64,000 nucleotides of DNA from Echinometra lucunter (taxonomy: Eukaryota; Echinodermata; Echinoidea; Camarodonta; Echinometridae): assembly GCA_029962745.1 (NCBI GenBank), contig CM057162.1:18747408-18811407 (forward strand), read 5' to 3'. Below are positions 1-10,040 of the stretch, piece after piece; position 1 is the first letter of the stretch, and each line of letters opens with the position of its first letter. Below the pieces are notes generated by a model. The model was not told where the DNA came from, did no database searches, and saw nothing but the letters and a program-made list of their open reading frames with translations. The position numbers and the translations under genes were made by a program.

Positions 1-613
1 AGCACGATAACGTCATGTTTGTTTGTTGTTTTTTGTTTGTGCTTTTTTTAAAACTTCTCAGCTGCTTTCGTTTTATCTCTTTACCTGAGTGCATACATAT
101 TCCAGACTAATAAATGCACCCAGCTTACAGGATAGGACAAATCTTTTATTCTGTCATGTTCATGGATGGCCAGTAAAGTGTTAACACCATCTCGGCGGCT
201 TATAAAGAAGGGAAGGGAGCTCTTCGTCACTAGGAATATAGATACTGGTGACGGGCATGATCGGGTTACGATTTTTTTTTTTCTTTCCGAATTTCAAAGG
301 GGACAGGAAGATGCAGCCTAATTAGTAAGAATCCTAAAGGGCGCTTCGTGCCGTACAAATCATCTGAATTGTATTGAATTTGTCTTTTGGAGTAAATACA
401 AGGGAAGGCGGGCGACCACCTGCCTCGCCTGTTATACTGATATGTATAAATGTTGATCAAATTGATGGAATTTATGATAATTATATATTTTTTTTAAACA
501 AGCAAAAAAAAAATCATAAAAGCATGGTCTTTGTGTTTATTGTTCAATTTTATATTATCATTTGTTTGCTTATGTTTCTATAAATTCTATAAATTCTACA
601 ATCCTACGTCTAG
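1..613. other. Upstream intron or flank of the Ig gene, no feature seen
   Basis: AT-rich DNA with short homopolymers and no convincing exon, repeat boundary or RNA gene. It is probably an intron upstream of the first visible Ig exon. Confidence 0.4.
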
Positions 614-946
614 CAATTCTGTCAAAAGTGAACAAGGATGATGTTGTGGAAGGCCAATCGATTACGCTGAACTGCACCAGGTACTATCGACGTAATCTAG
701 GTTCATTCGCAGGTATCAGATGGCTGAAAGATGGTGTTCAGATGGCCTTCCAGAATTGCGAAAATCAGTGTATCACAGTGGATAAAACAAGTGACAGGTT
801 CATCCTTGATGCTAACGGAATCTCCTATGGTTCCATGACAATTAACCGATTGGTTTTAGGAGATAGTGGCGATTATCATTGTGAACTGCTTACCTCAAGG
901 GGCCTTCTTTCTTCCGGTATCTTGGAAATATCCGTGGGGAAAACAG
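614..946 (+). CDS. Immunoglobulin-domain exon (first of two visible), partial gene
   Basis: This exon encodes one Ig-fold domain of a probable cell-surface or secreted Ig-superfamily protein. The sequence shows the B-strand cysteine (SITLNC), the C-strand tryptophan (GIRWLKDG) and the F-strand signature DSGDYHC, the usual order in V/I-set domains. The acceptor is taken at the TAG ending at 613 and the donor at CAG|GTAAGT (intron starts 947). With these limits the exon begins and ends in phase 1, the class typical of shuffled Ig domains, and joins in frame to the exon at 1464. The pyrimidine tract before the acceptor is weak, so the start could move a few codons. No signal peptide or membrane segment is visible, so upstream exons lie outside the window. 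The exact family cannot be decided from two domains. Confidence 0.75.
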
Positions 947-1044
947 GTAAGTGTTAATAAAAAGAAGTGAACTCAACACCTGCGTAAACTGTTTTTCATG
1001 GAACGTATTCCCAACTAAGACGTCGTCCCGGTGGTCAGTAAAGG

Positions 1045-1190
1045 GGCTGTCGTGGTCCGGTGTTTTAAGGTGCTTGACTGGAGACGCGATTATCGGGGGT
1101 TCGATCCCTGGCACAGCACTTATGCCCTTGGGCAAGGGATTTTATGTATACTGCTCTTTCATCAGACATTAAATAAATGAAAGTGCTATA
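1045..1190 (+). repeat. tRNA-derived SINE in the Ig-gene intron
   Basis: A degraded A box (GTGGTCCGGTG) is followed about 45 bp later by a B box (GGTTCGATCCC, near 1098-1108), the internal RNA polymerase III promoter layout of a tRNA-derived SINE. The head resembles the better preserved copy at 48801. The tail includes ATTAAATAAATG. The copy sits between the two Ig exons on the sense strand. It is not an intact tRNA gene: the A box and the stems are eroded. Confidence 0.6.
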
Positions 1191-1335
1191 GGCACATTGA
1201 TACCAACACGTGAATGTGTGTTTAAAAAGAAAAGATGTAGTCCCTTGGTTCCAAATAGCTTTGAAACCTACGAAAAGACAACTTTAATCGTTTATTTGTG
1301 TCTGAACGGACACATCTTGTTCTTCTTCTTTTATT

Positions 1336-1357
1336 ACACCCCCCCCCCCCCCCCCCA
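1336..1357. repeat. Poly-C tract in the Ig-gene intron
   Basis: A pure C run of about 20 bases follows a pyrimidine-rich stretch. Similar poly-G/poly-C runs recur throughout the window, often inside MITE-like repeats. Length is likely variable and prone to sequencing error. Confidence 0.8.
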
Positions 1358-1463
1358 TTTCTGTCCTTGTGTGTTATGGCGCCATGTTGTTTCCCCTCAT
1401 TTTATTTTATGAAATAATATTGCAACATAGTAGTCAAAATCTCCTATGATTTTACCTTTCCAG

Positions 1464-1820
1464 TTGAACCTAGGAGACCAGTGGTTGAACTCAGAACGGC
1501 CAGGGATAACTTCACGGATGGTAATGGAACTACGACTGTCATCCTTTCGGAGGGTAAAGCTACACCGTTCACGTGCACTAGTCCCGGATCAAGCGCTTCT
1601 GCAACCATCACGTGGTTGATTGGCCGGGAGCGAGTTGTGGAAAACATGACTTTGGATACAACGTCAGAAACAGCGGATGGGACTACATACGATACCACAA
1701 GCAGGCTGATGATAGTTCCACGGCGATGGCACCATTGGAAAGTTCTCCAATGTGTGGTGAACGCCACATTCAGTAGCACATCGACCTCTGAATCGAAGGA
1801 AGTGCGACTTGCAGTTAATG
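1464..1820 (+). CDS. Immunoglobulin-domain exon (second of two visible), partial gene
   Basis: This is the second Ig-type domain of the same gene, 518 bp downstream of the first. The acceptor is a good TTTACCTTTCCAG ending at 1463 and the donor is AATG|GTAGGT (intron starts 1821). The exon is again phase 1-1. The domain starts with a short proline-containing linker (VEPRRPVVEL), then shows the B-strand cysteine in TPFTCTSPG, the C-strand tryptophan in ATITWLIGRE and the F-strand cysteine in KVLQCVVNAT. The FTC...W...LQCVVNA pattern resembles C2-set (CD80-like) second domains of adhesion and recognition receptors such as nephrin/Kirrel-like proteins, but that placement is inference. N-x-T/S sequons are present (ENMT, VNAT). 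Further exons should follow, but the contig ends at 1938. Confidence 0.78.
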
Positions 1821-1938
1821 GTAGGTACCAGATCAGTTAACATCACCTCTGAAACTCCAACAATATACAGAATAAAGTGTTTCTTGTCCACCCGACCTTG
1901 ATAACGACTCTCCATTGCGACTGAGGGAAACGAAAGAG

Positions 1939-2438
1939 NNNNNNNNNNNNNNNNNNNNNNNNNNNNNNNNNNNNNNNNNNNNNNNNNNNNNNNNNNNNNN
2001 NNNNNNNNNNNNNNNNNNNNNNNNNNNNNNNNNNNNNNNNNNNNNNNNNNNNNNNNNNNNNNNNNNNNNNNNNNNNNNNNNNNNNNNNNNNNNNNNNNNN
2101 NNNNNNNNNNNNNNNNNNNNNNNNNNNNNNNNNNNNNNNNNNNNNNNNNNNNNNNNNNNNNNNNNNNNNNNNNNNNNNNNNNNNNNNNNNNNNNNNNNNN
2201 NNNNNNNNNNNNNNNNNNNNNNNNNNNNNNNNNNNNNNNNNNNNNNNNNNNNNNNNNNNNNNNNNNNNNNNNNNNNNNNNNNNNNNNNNNNNNNNNNNNN
2301 NNNNNNNNNNNNNNNNNNNNNNNNNNNNNNNNNNNNNNNNNNNNNNNNNNNNNNNNNNNNNNNNNNNNNNNNNNNNNNNNNNNNNNNNNNNNNNNNNNNN
2401 NNNNNNNNNNNNNNNNNNNNNNNNNNNNNNNNNNNNNN
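1939..2438. other. Assembly gap, exactly 500 N
   Basis: A run of exactly 500 N. The second gap has the same length, so this is a fixed-size scaffolding gap whose true distance, and possibly adjacency, is unknown. The sequence to its right duplicates sequence near 20354. Confidence 0.98.
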
Positions 2439-2625
2439 ACCCATAGGTGAGTTTACGTTTTAAATGAAAGAAATAAAAGTATCATATAGTTGCATGTCCC
2501 AACCCTCTCTTGTCCCGTACTGTTCTTTCTTCTTTCTCCTCTTTTTTCTTCCTTTTCTCTTCTCTTTTCTTTTTGGTCACTTGAAAAATCATAGGTATCC
2601 CCCGTAGCACCGCCCCTGAATAATA
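2439..2625. mobile_element. MITE copy cut by the contig start (family of 20319-20536)
   Basis: Pyrimidine-rich repeat ending in a GC-rich terminus (CACCGCCCC). It aligns to the complete element at 20319-20536 and, reverse complemented, to the related element at 9289-9523. Its left end is missing because the contig begins inside it. Confidence 0.6.
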
Positions 2626-2654
2626 ACAATGATTTTTTTGTTTACGCAGGGAAG

Positions 2655-2818
2655 CTTCATATCAGCTTCAGTGCTCGTTTACACCTGGGTAAAGCCTGGC
2701 AAATGTGGATAAAATTAATGTCTCGCCAAAAGACAGTGACGGGCTGGGATTCGAACCATCAACTTTTACATTGAGAGTCAAATAGATGAACAACTATACT
2801 AAGGAACTGAGAGAACTT
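2655..2818 (-). repeat. tRNA-derived SINE (minus strand)
   Basis: Read on the minus strand it has a tRNA-like head with B box GGTTCGAATCC (near 2750) and an A-box-like stretch before it. The body contains a C(T)TTTGGC.AGA.ATTAA stretch followed by ATTTGCCA and ACCCAGGTG. The same body follows the different tRNA head at 48801-49012, so the two SINEs share a tail module. The other haplotype copy is at 20571-20730. Confidence 0.65.
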
Positions 2819-3240
2819 AATCCTCTTACATAACTTTCATCTTACCCCACAAAATGTCCTCACTTTTGAACATATTGTATTTCAAAGTATGAGAAATCTA
2901 GATGTAACGCAAACTCAAAAAATGGCCCAAATTTCAACAGTTCATAAAGTTTCCTTTTGACGATTTCGACAAAACTGTTAAAAGAAAAATAGGGGGGAAA
3001 AAAATCTTATTCAAGGCACACTGAAAACTTTTAAGGTCTATAACTAACCTGGGAATAAAAGTCCCATTGAGGTGTTTGTTTAAAAAAAATAGATAAGAGC
3101 AAAATTGTTCAAATGAATAACAATGAAAAACAAATCTGAGTAAACTACCAGAATATTTTTATCAGAATCAACTACAGAAATAAGCAATGTAAAGTTTTTA
3201 CAGTGCAAAATTTTAAACATTACTTCGAAGTTTTGACTTC

Positions 3241-3415
3241 ATAAACAACCATTACATTTCAAATTTTCTATTTGAAAATGCTACTGAAAACAAAAAAGGG
3301 GTTATTTTTGGCTCGCTTGCTTCGCTCGCTCGTCAAAATATAAATAAAACAAAATCGAGAAAAGTGGTTATTTTTGGCTCGATCAAATTGACTCCTCAAA
3401 TTGGATTTACGTCGG
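3241..3415. mobile_element. Left-truncated hAT-like MITE
   Basis: The right half of the element that is complete at 23402-23725. The right end, GGATTTACGTCGGTG, and the following GAGCACTA are intact. The left end and the left copy of the GAGCACTA duplication are missing, because this version carries a deletion joining 3240 to 3241. Confidence 0.75.
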
Positions 3416-3990
3416 TGGAGCACTACCGTCCTCCTCAAATGCAGTCGTAGCTACGCCACAGATTCTATACATAGATTGGTTACCGGGAAATTTTGGGCTC
3501 TCCCCCCCCCCTGATAACAGGTATTTGTTACGCCCCTGCAGAAGTTCACCATGTCTCGATGCATAAAAGGCCAAAACATCTCAGCTTTGGCTTTGCCTTG
3601 AGTTCGTTGGAGATTGATATAGTGTAAAGTTGGGTCGGTTATTACGAAGAGTTGTAGTAGCAAATCTGGTACGATAGTTCATGTAATGACTGCTTGGTAG
3701 ATCTTAGTTCTTCCTGTCCACCTTGGTTCGATAGAGGACGTCATCGAACTACAAAACGAGGGAGCCGCCAGAGATATCGCTTGATTCGAAATCGACGACT
3801 CTCATTGAATAAAAGCTTGACGTCGTCAGTAACCATCTGTTTGAGTTTTTCCATTTCTTTGTCTGCCTTCTGGTGATGGAGAATCTTCAGCTGGTAGTCT
3901 TTTGTGAGTGTATTTCCAGTGTAGTTTGCGTACCTACTGAGAATAATCTAGTAGTTAGGTTGTGATGACAAAACTGACTGAAGGAGGCTT
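3416..3990. repeat. Repeat with poly-C core and TAGCTACGCCAC motif
   Basis: The interval begins with a CCGTCCTCCTCAAATG / TAGCTACGCCAC stretch and a poly-C run, repeated with variations at 22960-23240 and 23730-23840. Downstream sequence to 3990 matches 24000-24300 in the partner segment. No gene is seen. Confidence 0.45.
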
Positions 3991-3999
3991 AGTTTGGTA

Positions 4000-4300
4000 G
4001 TCTATTGGGTTGAATTTGCTCATAGTTATTTAAAATCTTTTCCTTCACAAACACCTGTTCCATATTCTACCTCATTACCATTTTCTTTCATCATCTCCAT
4101 TGAACTCATGACTCTCATTCAACCATTCTCTTTTATTCAGAATATTTCTCTGAACGCATACTCATCCTACCGCTGCCATCCGTGTAACATTTCATAATTT
4201 CTCGCTGAAACACCCCACAATCAATCATAAAAACAAACTCAGTAAAAGCACTCAATAAAATATCAGAAGAACCGTGAAAAATATACTTGTAGCTGAACTG
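4000..4300 (-). repeat. Dispersed repeat, inverted relative to 24712-24920 and 19980-20280
   Basis: Read on the minus strand, this stretch contains GGGATGAGTATG, GAATAAAAGAGAATGG and a GATGATGAAAGAAAATGG-like block in the same order as at 24790-24910 and, more diverged, at 20170-20280. The family is not recognised; no coding capacity is seen. Confidence 0.45.
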
Positions 4301-4408
4301 AAGAACTCAAAATAAAAAGTCGACAAGATGATGTCCAGTTGTGCTTTGATTTATTGGCCTGCAATGCTTTTTTTTAAATATTTCAAATACATTAACCCAT
4401 TCGTGACA

Positions 4409-5197
4409 GAGACCAATTTCACAACGCAAGAGGGCAGCAGACTGTTCGACACAGTTCGACATACTGGGGTGGGCTCTCCAACTTTTATAGTACACAAGTC
4501 AATAGCGCGTTATGTACGTTCGTTCGACTTTTTGTCTATTTTGACCAGTATATGCATATTTATTTTAATATTTGCAATGAGAAATTATCAGGGAAGTTCA
4601 GGTCGCAGCTGTGCGGTGTTCAAATGCCACAAGGATTAGAGAAAGTTTAAAAATTGGAAGCTAACTGAGTGCGAAATTCACTCGCTTTTGACTCATGAAG
4701 CCTGTTTGTATGAGAAGCCGTACTCCCTACACAGGTTTCCGTGAGCAATGTGAAGGAATTCGTCGCCAGTGGGTAAAAACATCAACAGAAGGGACTTTTA
4801 AGTCAAGAAACATTATCATTATGTACTTGGCGTAAAATTTAATGAGTGCAAACTTGACTTTGTGAACAGGGTAAGATTTAGGGCTCCCGTTTACTACGGC
4901 TTCTATGCTGCAATCGAACTTTTACTGACAAAACTAAGTTGAAAAACCATCGAAATTACAAAAATACATCATACCTTCATCCGTGAGATATGACCATTGT
5001 CTTACCTCATCTACCCATGTATCCATGCTTTATTTTATAGATCTAGAATAAAGTAAATGGAACAATATCGTGGCATATCTCACATCTTACATTCATTTTG
5101 TACACAGAGCCAATCGCGGTCAGCGCGCTTGCCCACAGCAGCAATGGCGTCGCCGATAGAGGGCCAAATACATAAATCGGCCGTGAAATTGGTCTAT
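4409..5197 (+). mobile_element. Decayed DNA transposon fragment with THAP-like domain
   Basis: Ends are a short inverted repeat, AGACCAATTTCAC at 4409 and GTGAAATTGGTCT at the right end. Between them, 4577-4815 encodes a broken THAP-like zinc-finger sequence: CAVFKC, a stop, then WKLTECEIH, LHRFP, and after a frameshift RRQWV. A third frame holds YVLGVKF where the family would have a final C-x2-H. THAP domains are the DNA-binding modules of P-element-type and related transposases. Stops and at least two frame changes make this a fossil. No target-site duplication is clear. The block is absent from the partner haplotype, where another sequence (24714-25138) stands. Confidence 0.45.
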
Positions 5198-5219
5198 AAC
5201 CAAAATTTTCTCAAATTTT

Positions 5220-5965
5220 GTTTGAACGTGAGATGACATATGTTTTACGTCAAATATTTATCACTTTTTGACGTCTTTTGCAAAGACCAGAACAAGACGT
5301 ATTTTTACGTCAGTTATTTCCCACTTTATAACAGCTTTTCTTCAAGACCATAATATGACGTGTTTACGTCAGTTTTACGTAGTGATGCGATCGTAATAGT
5401 TGATCGTGATTCATGAATATTCATGAATGACCAGAAATGACTAAACTTCGTGAAAAAAGTAATTTTAACATTCTATTCAATGATTGCATTGTGATTTAAT
5501 GTACTTCCATGTTGAACACCATTCAGTTAATGTCATGGGCAGGGTATTTCAGAATGCATCAAGATATTGTAATTTGTAACTGTTTTTTTTTCAAGTACTA
5601 CACTACAGTCCATACAAGCATCAGTAGTTAGGTGTTGGATCTAGGATGTTATAGGATATAGAACTAACAATGATAAAACGTTATAACGTAAATAGTCTAT
5701 TCTAAAATATTTCATAAACCAGCATTGACGTCTTTATGACGTGATTTTTACCAGTCTGCGAGCTTCCTTTAAGTCGTAAAGACATCATAAAGATGTTTTT
5801 TCTGCCCATTATGATGTAAAATTGACGTAAAATTATGACGTCTTATTTTATGTCGTGTGCTGGTGCAAAGTATCGTCTTAAAGACGTATATACAATACGT
5901 AAATAAGACGTATGACGCGATTTTAAAAAGACGTAAATATGATGATATTCTTACCAGTCTCTGCT
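5220..5965. repeat. Degenerate repeat rich in ACGTC motifs
   Basis: The interval contains many TGACGT/ACGTCA-type motifs in imperfect repeats (for example TTTTGACGTC, TTTTTACGTCAG, AAGACGTA) and two related blocks around the phrase ACCAGTCT at about 5750 and 5955. It is specific to this haplotype version. No gene is seen. Confidence 0.5.
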
Positions 5966-6133
5966 GTAAGGGTCGGCCCCCTGAAAAGAGGGGTCCCCGG
6001 CCCCCCAAAAAAAATAGAACACCAAAACGGCAAATGTAATTAAATGTACAACTTTTTTTTTTGCTTGTCACGAAATTTTTGGACCTGTAATAGGATGATA
6101 GGTTACGCCTACTCCCCTAATACGGATTTTACG

Positions 6134-6134
<1 letters not shown>

Positions 6135-6162
<28 letters not shown>
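6135..6162. repeat. (CA)n microsatellite followed by poly-A and poly-C
   Basis: About 14 CA units, then an A run, then a C run of about 18. The partner version at 25290-25362 lacks the CA array and has poly-C and a long poly-T instead. Confidence 0.85.
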
Positions 6163-6166
<4 letters not shown>

Positions 6167-6261
6167 AAATATGTACCCCCCCCCCCCCCCCCCGGGAGTT
6201 CACTGCCGGAATGTTATGTACAACTTTTTTTTTTTAGTCGCTAATTTACACACAAAAAAAT

Positions 6262-6545
6262 CCACGGCCATGGGGCCCCCATCAAATCCTCGATCCGCGG
6301 CTGGGTCTGGGGGCTGTCTCAAGGCTCAGTCCCTTGCACCTCAGCTCCTTTTCTACAGTCCTTCGCCATGTCATGGCCTCCTCCCCTGGGGTGTCCATTT
6401 AAGAGCTCTCCTTGGTACAAGTGAAGATGGTGGCATATGACATAGGTGTCCCAGCCATCTCCAACGCCTTGCCTGGACTGCCTCACAGCTTTAACCTCCT
6501 AAATGTTGGTGAGACTTAAATCCACGCTGTGCGTAAGGGGAAGAC
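6262..6545 (-). pseudogene. LINE C-terminal remnant (minus strand)
   Basis: On the minus strand the sequence encodes a peptide like EEAMTWQRTVEKEL followed by an LSLETAPRASRGSRI-type stretch, best read at the partner copy. This resembles the conserved C-terminal tail of non-LTR retrotransposon polyproteins (GRP..TWRRTVE.EL). Only the tail is present, with frame breaks. The call rests on this short motif. Confidence 0.4.
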
Positions 6546-7418
6546 AGCTGTTTTTAAATCAAATTTCATTTGAGTAACAGGGAGAATGTACCAGTGGGCA
6601 TAGAGATTTTTTTTTTTCACAGTGAAACCATACATCAACCTCCTTAAGCGCCTGTACTGCGATCGATAAACAGGGTATTGTTCAGCGGAACAACGCACGG
6701 GGAGATCGGGTTGACCAGTTGACATACGGCTTAAAGTAAATATTATCGATCGAGAAGACCAACCAAAGGTTAAAGGAACGCAGTGAGTACAAACGGTATA
6801 TACGCGCACCTTCATTAGCCGAGTAGATAAGAAAGGACAGCATGCAAGTCTTCTTGCCATGGAAAGAAGAAAATTGTGACATGGTTTTAGTCTTTTTCTT
6901 CTACGGTTATAACATTCCATTGTCTGGTCTCAGGAAGTAATAGCTAGCCCTATAAAGTGGAAGGGCCTACTTATTTATCGATGCATGCAGTAACATAAAG
7001 AAGGTAAGTTAATTCTTTTTGTCTTCTCAAATTTCATATGTATGCAGTCATGCTTGTTAATACGCTGTCGTTCACCTGTCAACAGTAATTGACAAAACTC
7101 TAGTTGGTTTGCCATGTTATGCATTTACATAGCCATTGATGGATGTTTATGTTTTTATTTGTAGATTCTGCCGGTCAGTGATAAATATTCGTTGTTGCTG
7201 TTTTTTGTTTTGTTTTGATTTTATTCACTCAACGCTGGGATTTAGACCCATAATTGTTATTGGATCATGGTGACAAATTATAACATTCGCTTCTTACAAG
7301 CTTTTTAAGTACGTAAATCAGAATGCATATTGCAAAGGAGGTATTTGATATTAATTGCTACGTCGACAATACAAATATTTACCCGACCTAGCAGCAACGC
7401 TTATAGTTATGCAATGTG

Positions 7419-7908
7419 CATTGGCGTAAATCCCGGGGGAAGGGGGAAAGGGATGGGGGATATATTCCCCACTTTTTTAGAAGGGGGGGGGGGGGGGGGG
7501 AACGGCATGTACAAATATCCCCCACATTTTAAGGAAGAAATGATATTTGAATTAATCTTTAAATATAATTGTTATTAGTCTGTCGTAAACAACCATCATA
7601 TTTTAGAATTTCTACTTGAAAATGTGATTGAAAAAGTGGATATTTTTGGCTCGCTTGCTTCCCTCGCTCGTCATATTTTCAAATTTTCATTTGAAAATGC
7701 GATTGAAAACCAGAAAAATGGTAATTTTTGGATCGCTCGCAAGATAAAAATTAAAATCCGTGTAAGAGGGTCTGTGCAGGTGGATGAGGCCGTGTGTTTA
7801 TAATTAAGTGTGAGTTCGACAGAAAAAAAATCGGCAAAAAAAAAAAAAAAAAAAAAATTGATCATCACCCCCTCCCCCTCCACTCCTCAAAGTGGATTTA
7901 CGCCGTTG
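7419..7908. mobile_element. hAT-like MITE with 8-bp target-site duplication
   Basis: The element starts CATTGGCGTAAATCC and its reverse-complemented right end is CAACGGCGTAAATCC. It is flanked by perfect 8-bp direct repeats GCAATGTG (7411-7418 and 7909-7916). CA..GGCG termini with 8-bp duplications are typical of the hAT superfamily. Inside are poly-G tracts and two TTTTTGG-CTCGCT type blocks. There is no transposase. Confidence 0.85.
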
Positions 7909-8934
7909 GCAATGTGCAATATACTGAGTGAATAACAAATCAATGATTTCCCTAAGGTGAACTGCAATAGCTCGTCGCTTTAAACGTTTATCTTATATAT
8001 ATATAGGCTCTGAATAGTGAAGTATGTTCAATGGATTGCCAGAGTCAGAATGCATGTTGTTTATTGCCAGGTCGGACAAGCCGAAATATACCCGACCTTG
8101 AAACTCGTCATATATGCAGTGTACACCCTGGTGTTTGAAAAAAAAATCTTCTGGCGACTGCTTTACAAAGGTTTAAATAAATTGGTGTCCTTAAATGAAT
8201 AGCCTACTCAACTCTCTTCCTCTACTCTCTCAAGTAATAGCAAAGCGGGTTAAATGGATGGAAATGAGGGCACTGTAACAACTAATTAAATTTTCCTGCA
8301 ATGAAAAGTATAATTCTAAACACCTAGGTAGAGAGAAAATGTAGATAGAAACCTTTCGTTCATGCGATGAAGTAAGCATCTCTCGAAAATATCGCGCTCA
8401 GGAGCTTCCACCACTATATTGTCGAATATGATTATGTAACTAACTACCTTTTGTACCTAAACAACCAAATCCAAAACATTTGAAGCAGAAACCAGCTCGT
8501 ATCATACATGTATGCAAATCCAAAGTATTTTTCATTAGTTTGATGTACAAGGGGAGCAGATGCAAGGGCCCCACAATTTCGGCCCAAAACAAGAACAATA
8601 ACAAAAACTTTAACTTGTAAAAGCTCATTGTTCGCAAAACCATAAAATTCACGTGCTGCACCCATGGACCCCGCCTATTTTGGTGTTAGCCTCCGCCCCC
8701 TCAAAAAAAGGAAATAAAAAAAGTTCCGCGGCCCCTGCATTATTATACCAAGTAGCATGGAGTCAAATGAGTCATTTACGGCTCTAAGCATGCTAAGAGG
8801 GTTCCTGTCGTCTTGAAATTATCATAGAATTTTAGTATCTCAGATCTGGTTAAAATCATGGGGTGAAATTCATTGGACTTGCTCATAAACATACTTGTCT
8901 ATCTTGTGATCAGACTGACCTCTATACACTTTAT

Positions 8935-9068
8935 CAGGGCGTAGATAGTGGGGGAGGGTGAATCCCCCACTGTTTTAAGTGGATGTATATACGTGTGTAT
9001 AAATAGCGTATATGCATCAGAGGGGAATCATCCCCCACCCCAGGTAAGAGGACCTGTCTACGCTTATG
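8935..9068. mobile_element. Short hAT-like MITE with perfect 8-bp duplication
   Basis: A 134-bp element, left end CAGGGCGTAGATAG, right end reverse complement CATAAGCGTAGACAGG, flanked by CACTTTAT at 8927-8934 and 9069-9076. It contains two inverted GGGGGA/TCCCCC blocks. Non-coding. Confidence 0.82.
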
Positions 9069-9288
9069 CACTTTATCAGTCACAGGTAACTCAAACATAG
9101 TGGAGCACGTACGTCGAGCATTATTATTAAAAAAAAAAATATATTTGTTGTTTGTTTTACTGAGGAAAAAATAGATAAGCACAAAACCAGTACCCCCAAA
9201 GGTTAAAGACTGATATTATTTGGAGCTAAACGAGTTTATCTTTATTATTTTTCAACAATGCATATTGTTTTATATACTCAACGGTAGT

Positions 9289-9523
9289 CATGGGCGGCGC
9301 TACATGGCGCAGGGGGCGACCGCCCCCTATGATTTTTCAAGTGATTAAAAAAATAAAAGAAAAGGGAGAAAAAAGAAGAAAAAGAGGAGGAAGAAAGAAA
9401 AGTGTGGGAAAAGAGAGGACTGGGTCTTGTAATTGTATACTGACCCTCTTTTTTTCATTTAAAACGTAAATGAATTACCTAAAGGTCATCTCCCCCTATC
9501 AAAATACCCTGCCGCCGCCACTG
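9289..9523. mobile_element. hAT-like MITE, GGCGGCG ends, purine-rich core
   Basis: Left end CATGGGCGGCGC; right end reverse complement CAGTGGCGGCGGCAGG. Flanks ACGGTAGT (9281-9288) and ACAGTAGT (9524-9531) match at 7 of 8 positions. The core is a purine-rich AAAGAAAAGGGAG tract. It is related in inverted orientation to 2439-2625 and to 20319-20536. Confidence 0.75.
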
Positions 9524-9824
9524 ACAGTAGTCGTACAAAACATTATTTGATCCTAGGTCTCAAATAAAGAGACCTCACCCATTTTTACGAATTAGCCGTT
9601 TATTATCCTAAGTATTGAAATTCGATATTTATTTACCCTTGAAACCATAACAGAGTTTTTATAATGTTCATCAATGCAGTACTAAGTATCTAATGTGGAG
9701 GGGAACATTCGAGATACGGAGCTTGTTTGCGGGATTCAAAAGACATGATGACACCCCCACAAACAAACAAAAGACAAAACAAACACGTTTCTATAAGAAT
9801 ATGGTATGACTTTTATACAATAAC

Positions 9825-9965
9825 TTTATTATTATTATTATTATTATCATTATTATTATTATTATTATTATCATCATCATCACCATTTTATCACTATTAT
9901 TATCATTATCAATTATCTTCATCATTATTATTGTTATCATGATTATTGTAATCGCTATCATCATT
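9825..9965. repeat. (ATT)n/(ATC)n trinucleotide array upstream of the sulfotransferase gene
   Basis: Imperfect ATT/ATC array ending about 75 bp before the start codon at 10041. The partner array is over twice as long. Confidence 0.9.
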
Positions 9966-10040
9966 ATGATTAAATTTCATATTATTTCAATTGCCGTTGT
10001 TGGTGAATGTTGTTTTTTCTAATTGCGTAGGGGTAAAGAC

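Noticed and set aside
4328..4639. 103-codon open frame as an intact gene
   Set aside because: Only its end is THAP-like and it stops in mid-domain, with the rest of the domain in other frames; treated as a transposon fossil.
8440..8665. 73-codon frames on the minus strand, kept open in both versions (also 28259-28483)
   Set aside because: Two overlapping frames are open at once and the two versions share frames only because they are nearly identical. No homology is recognised.
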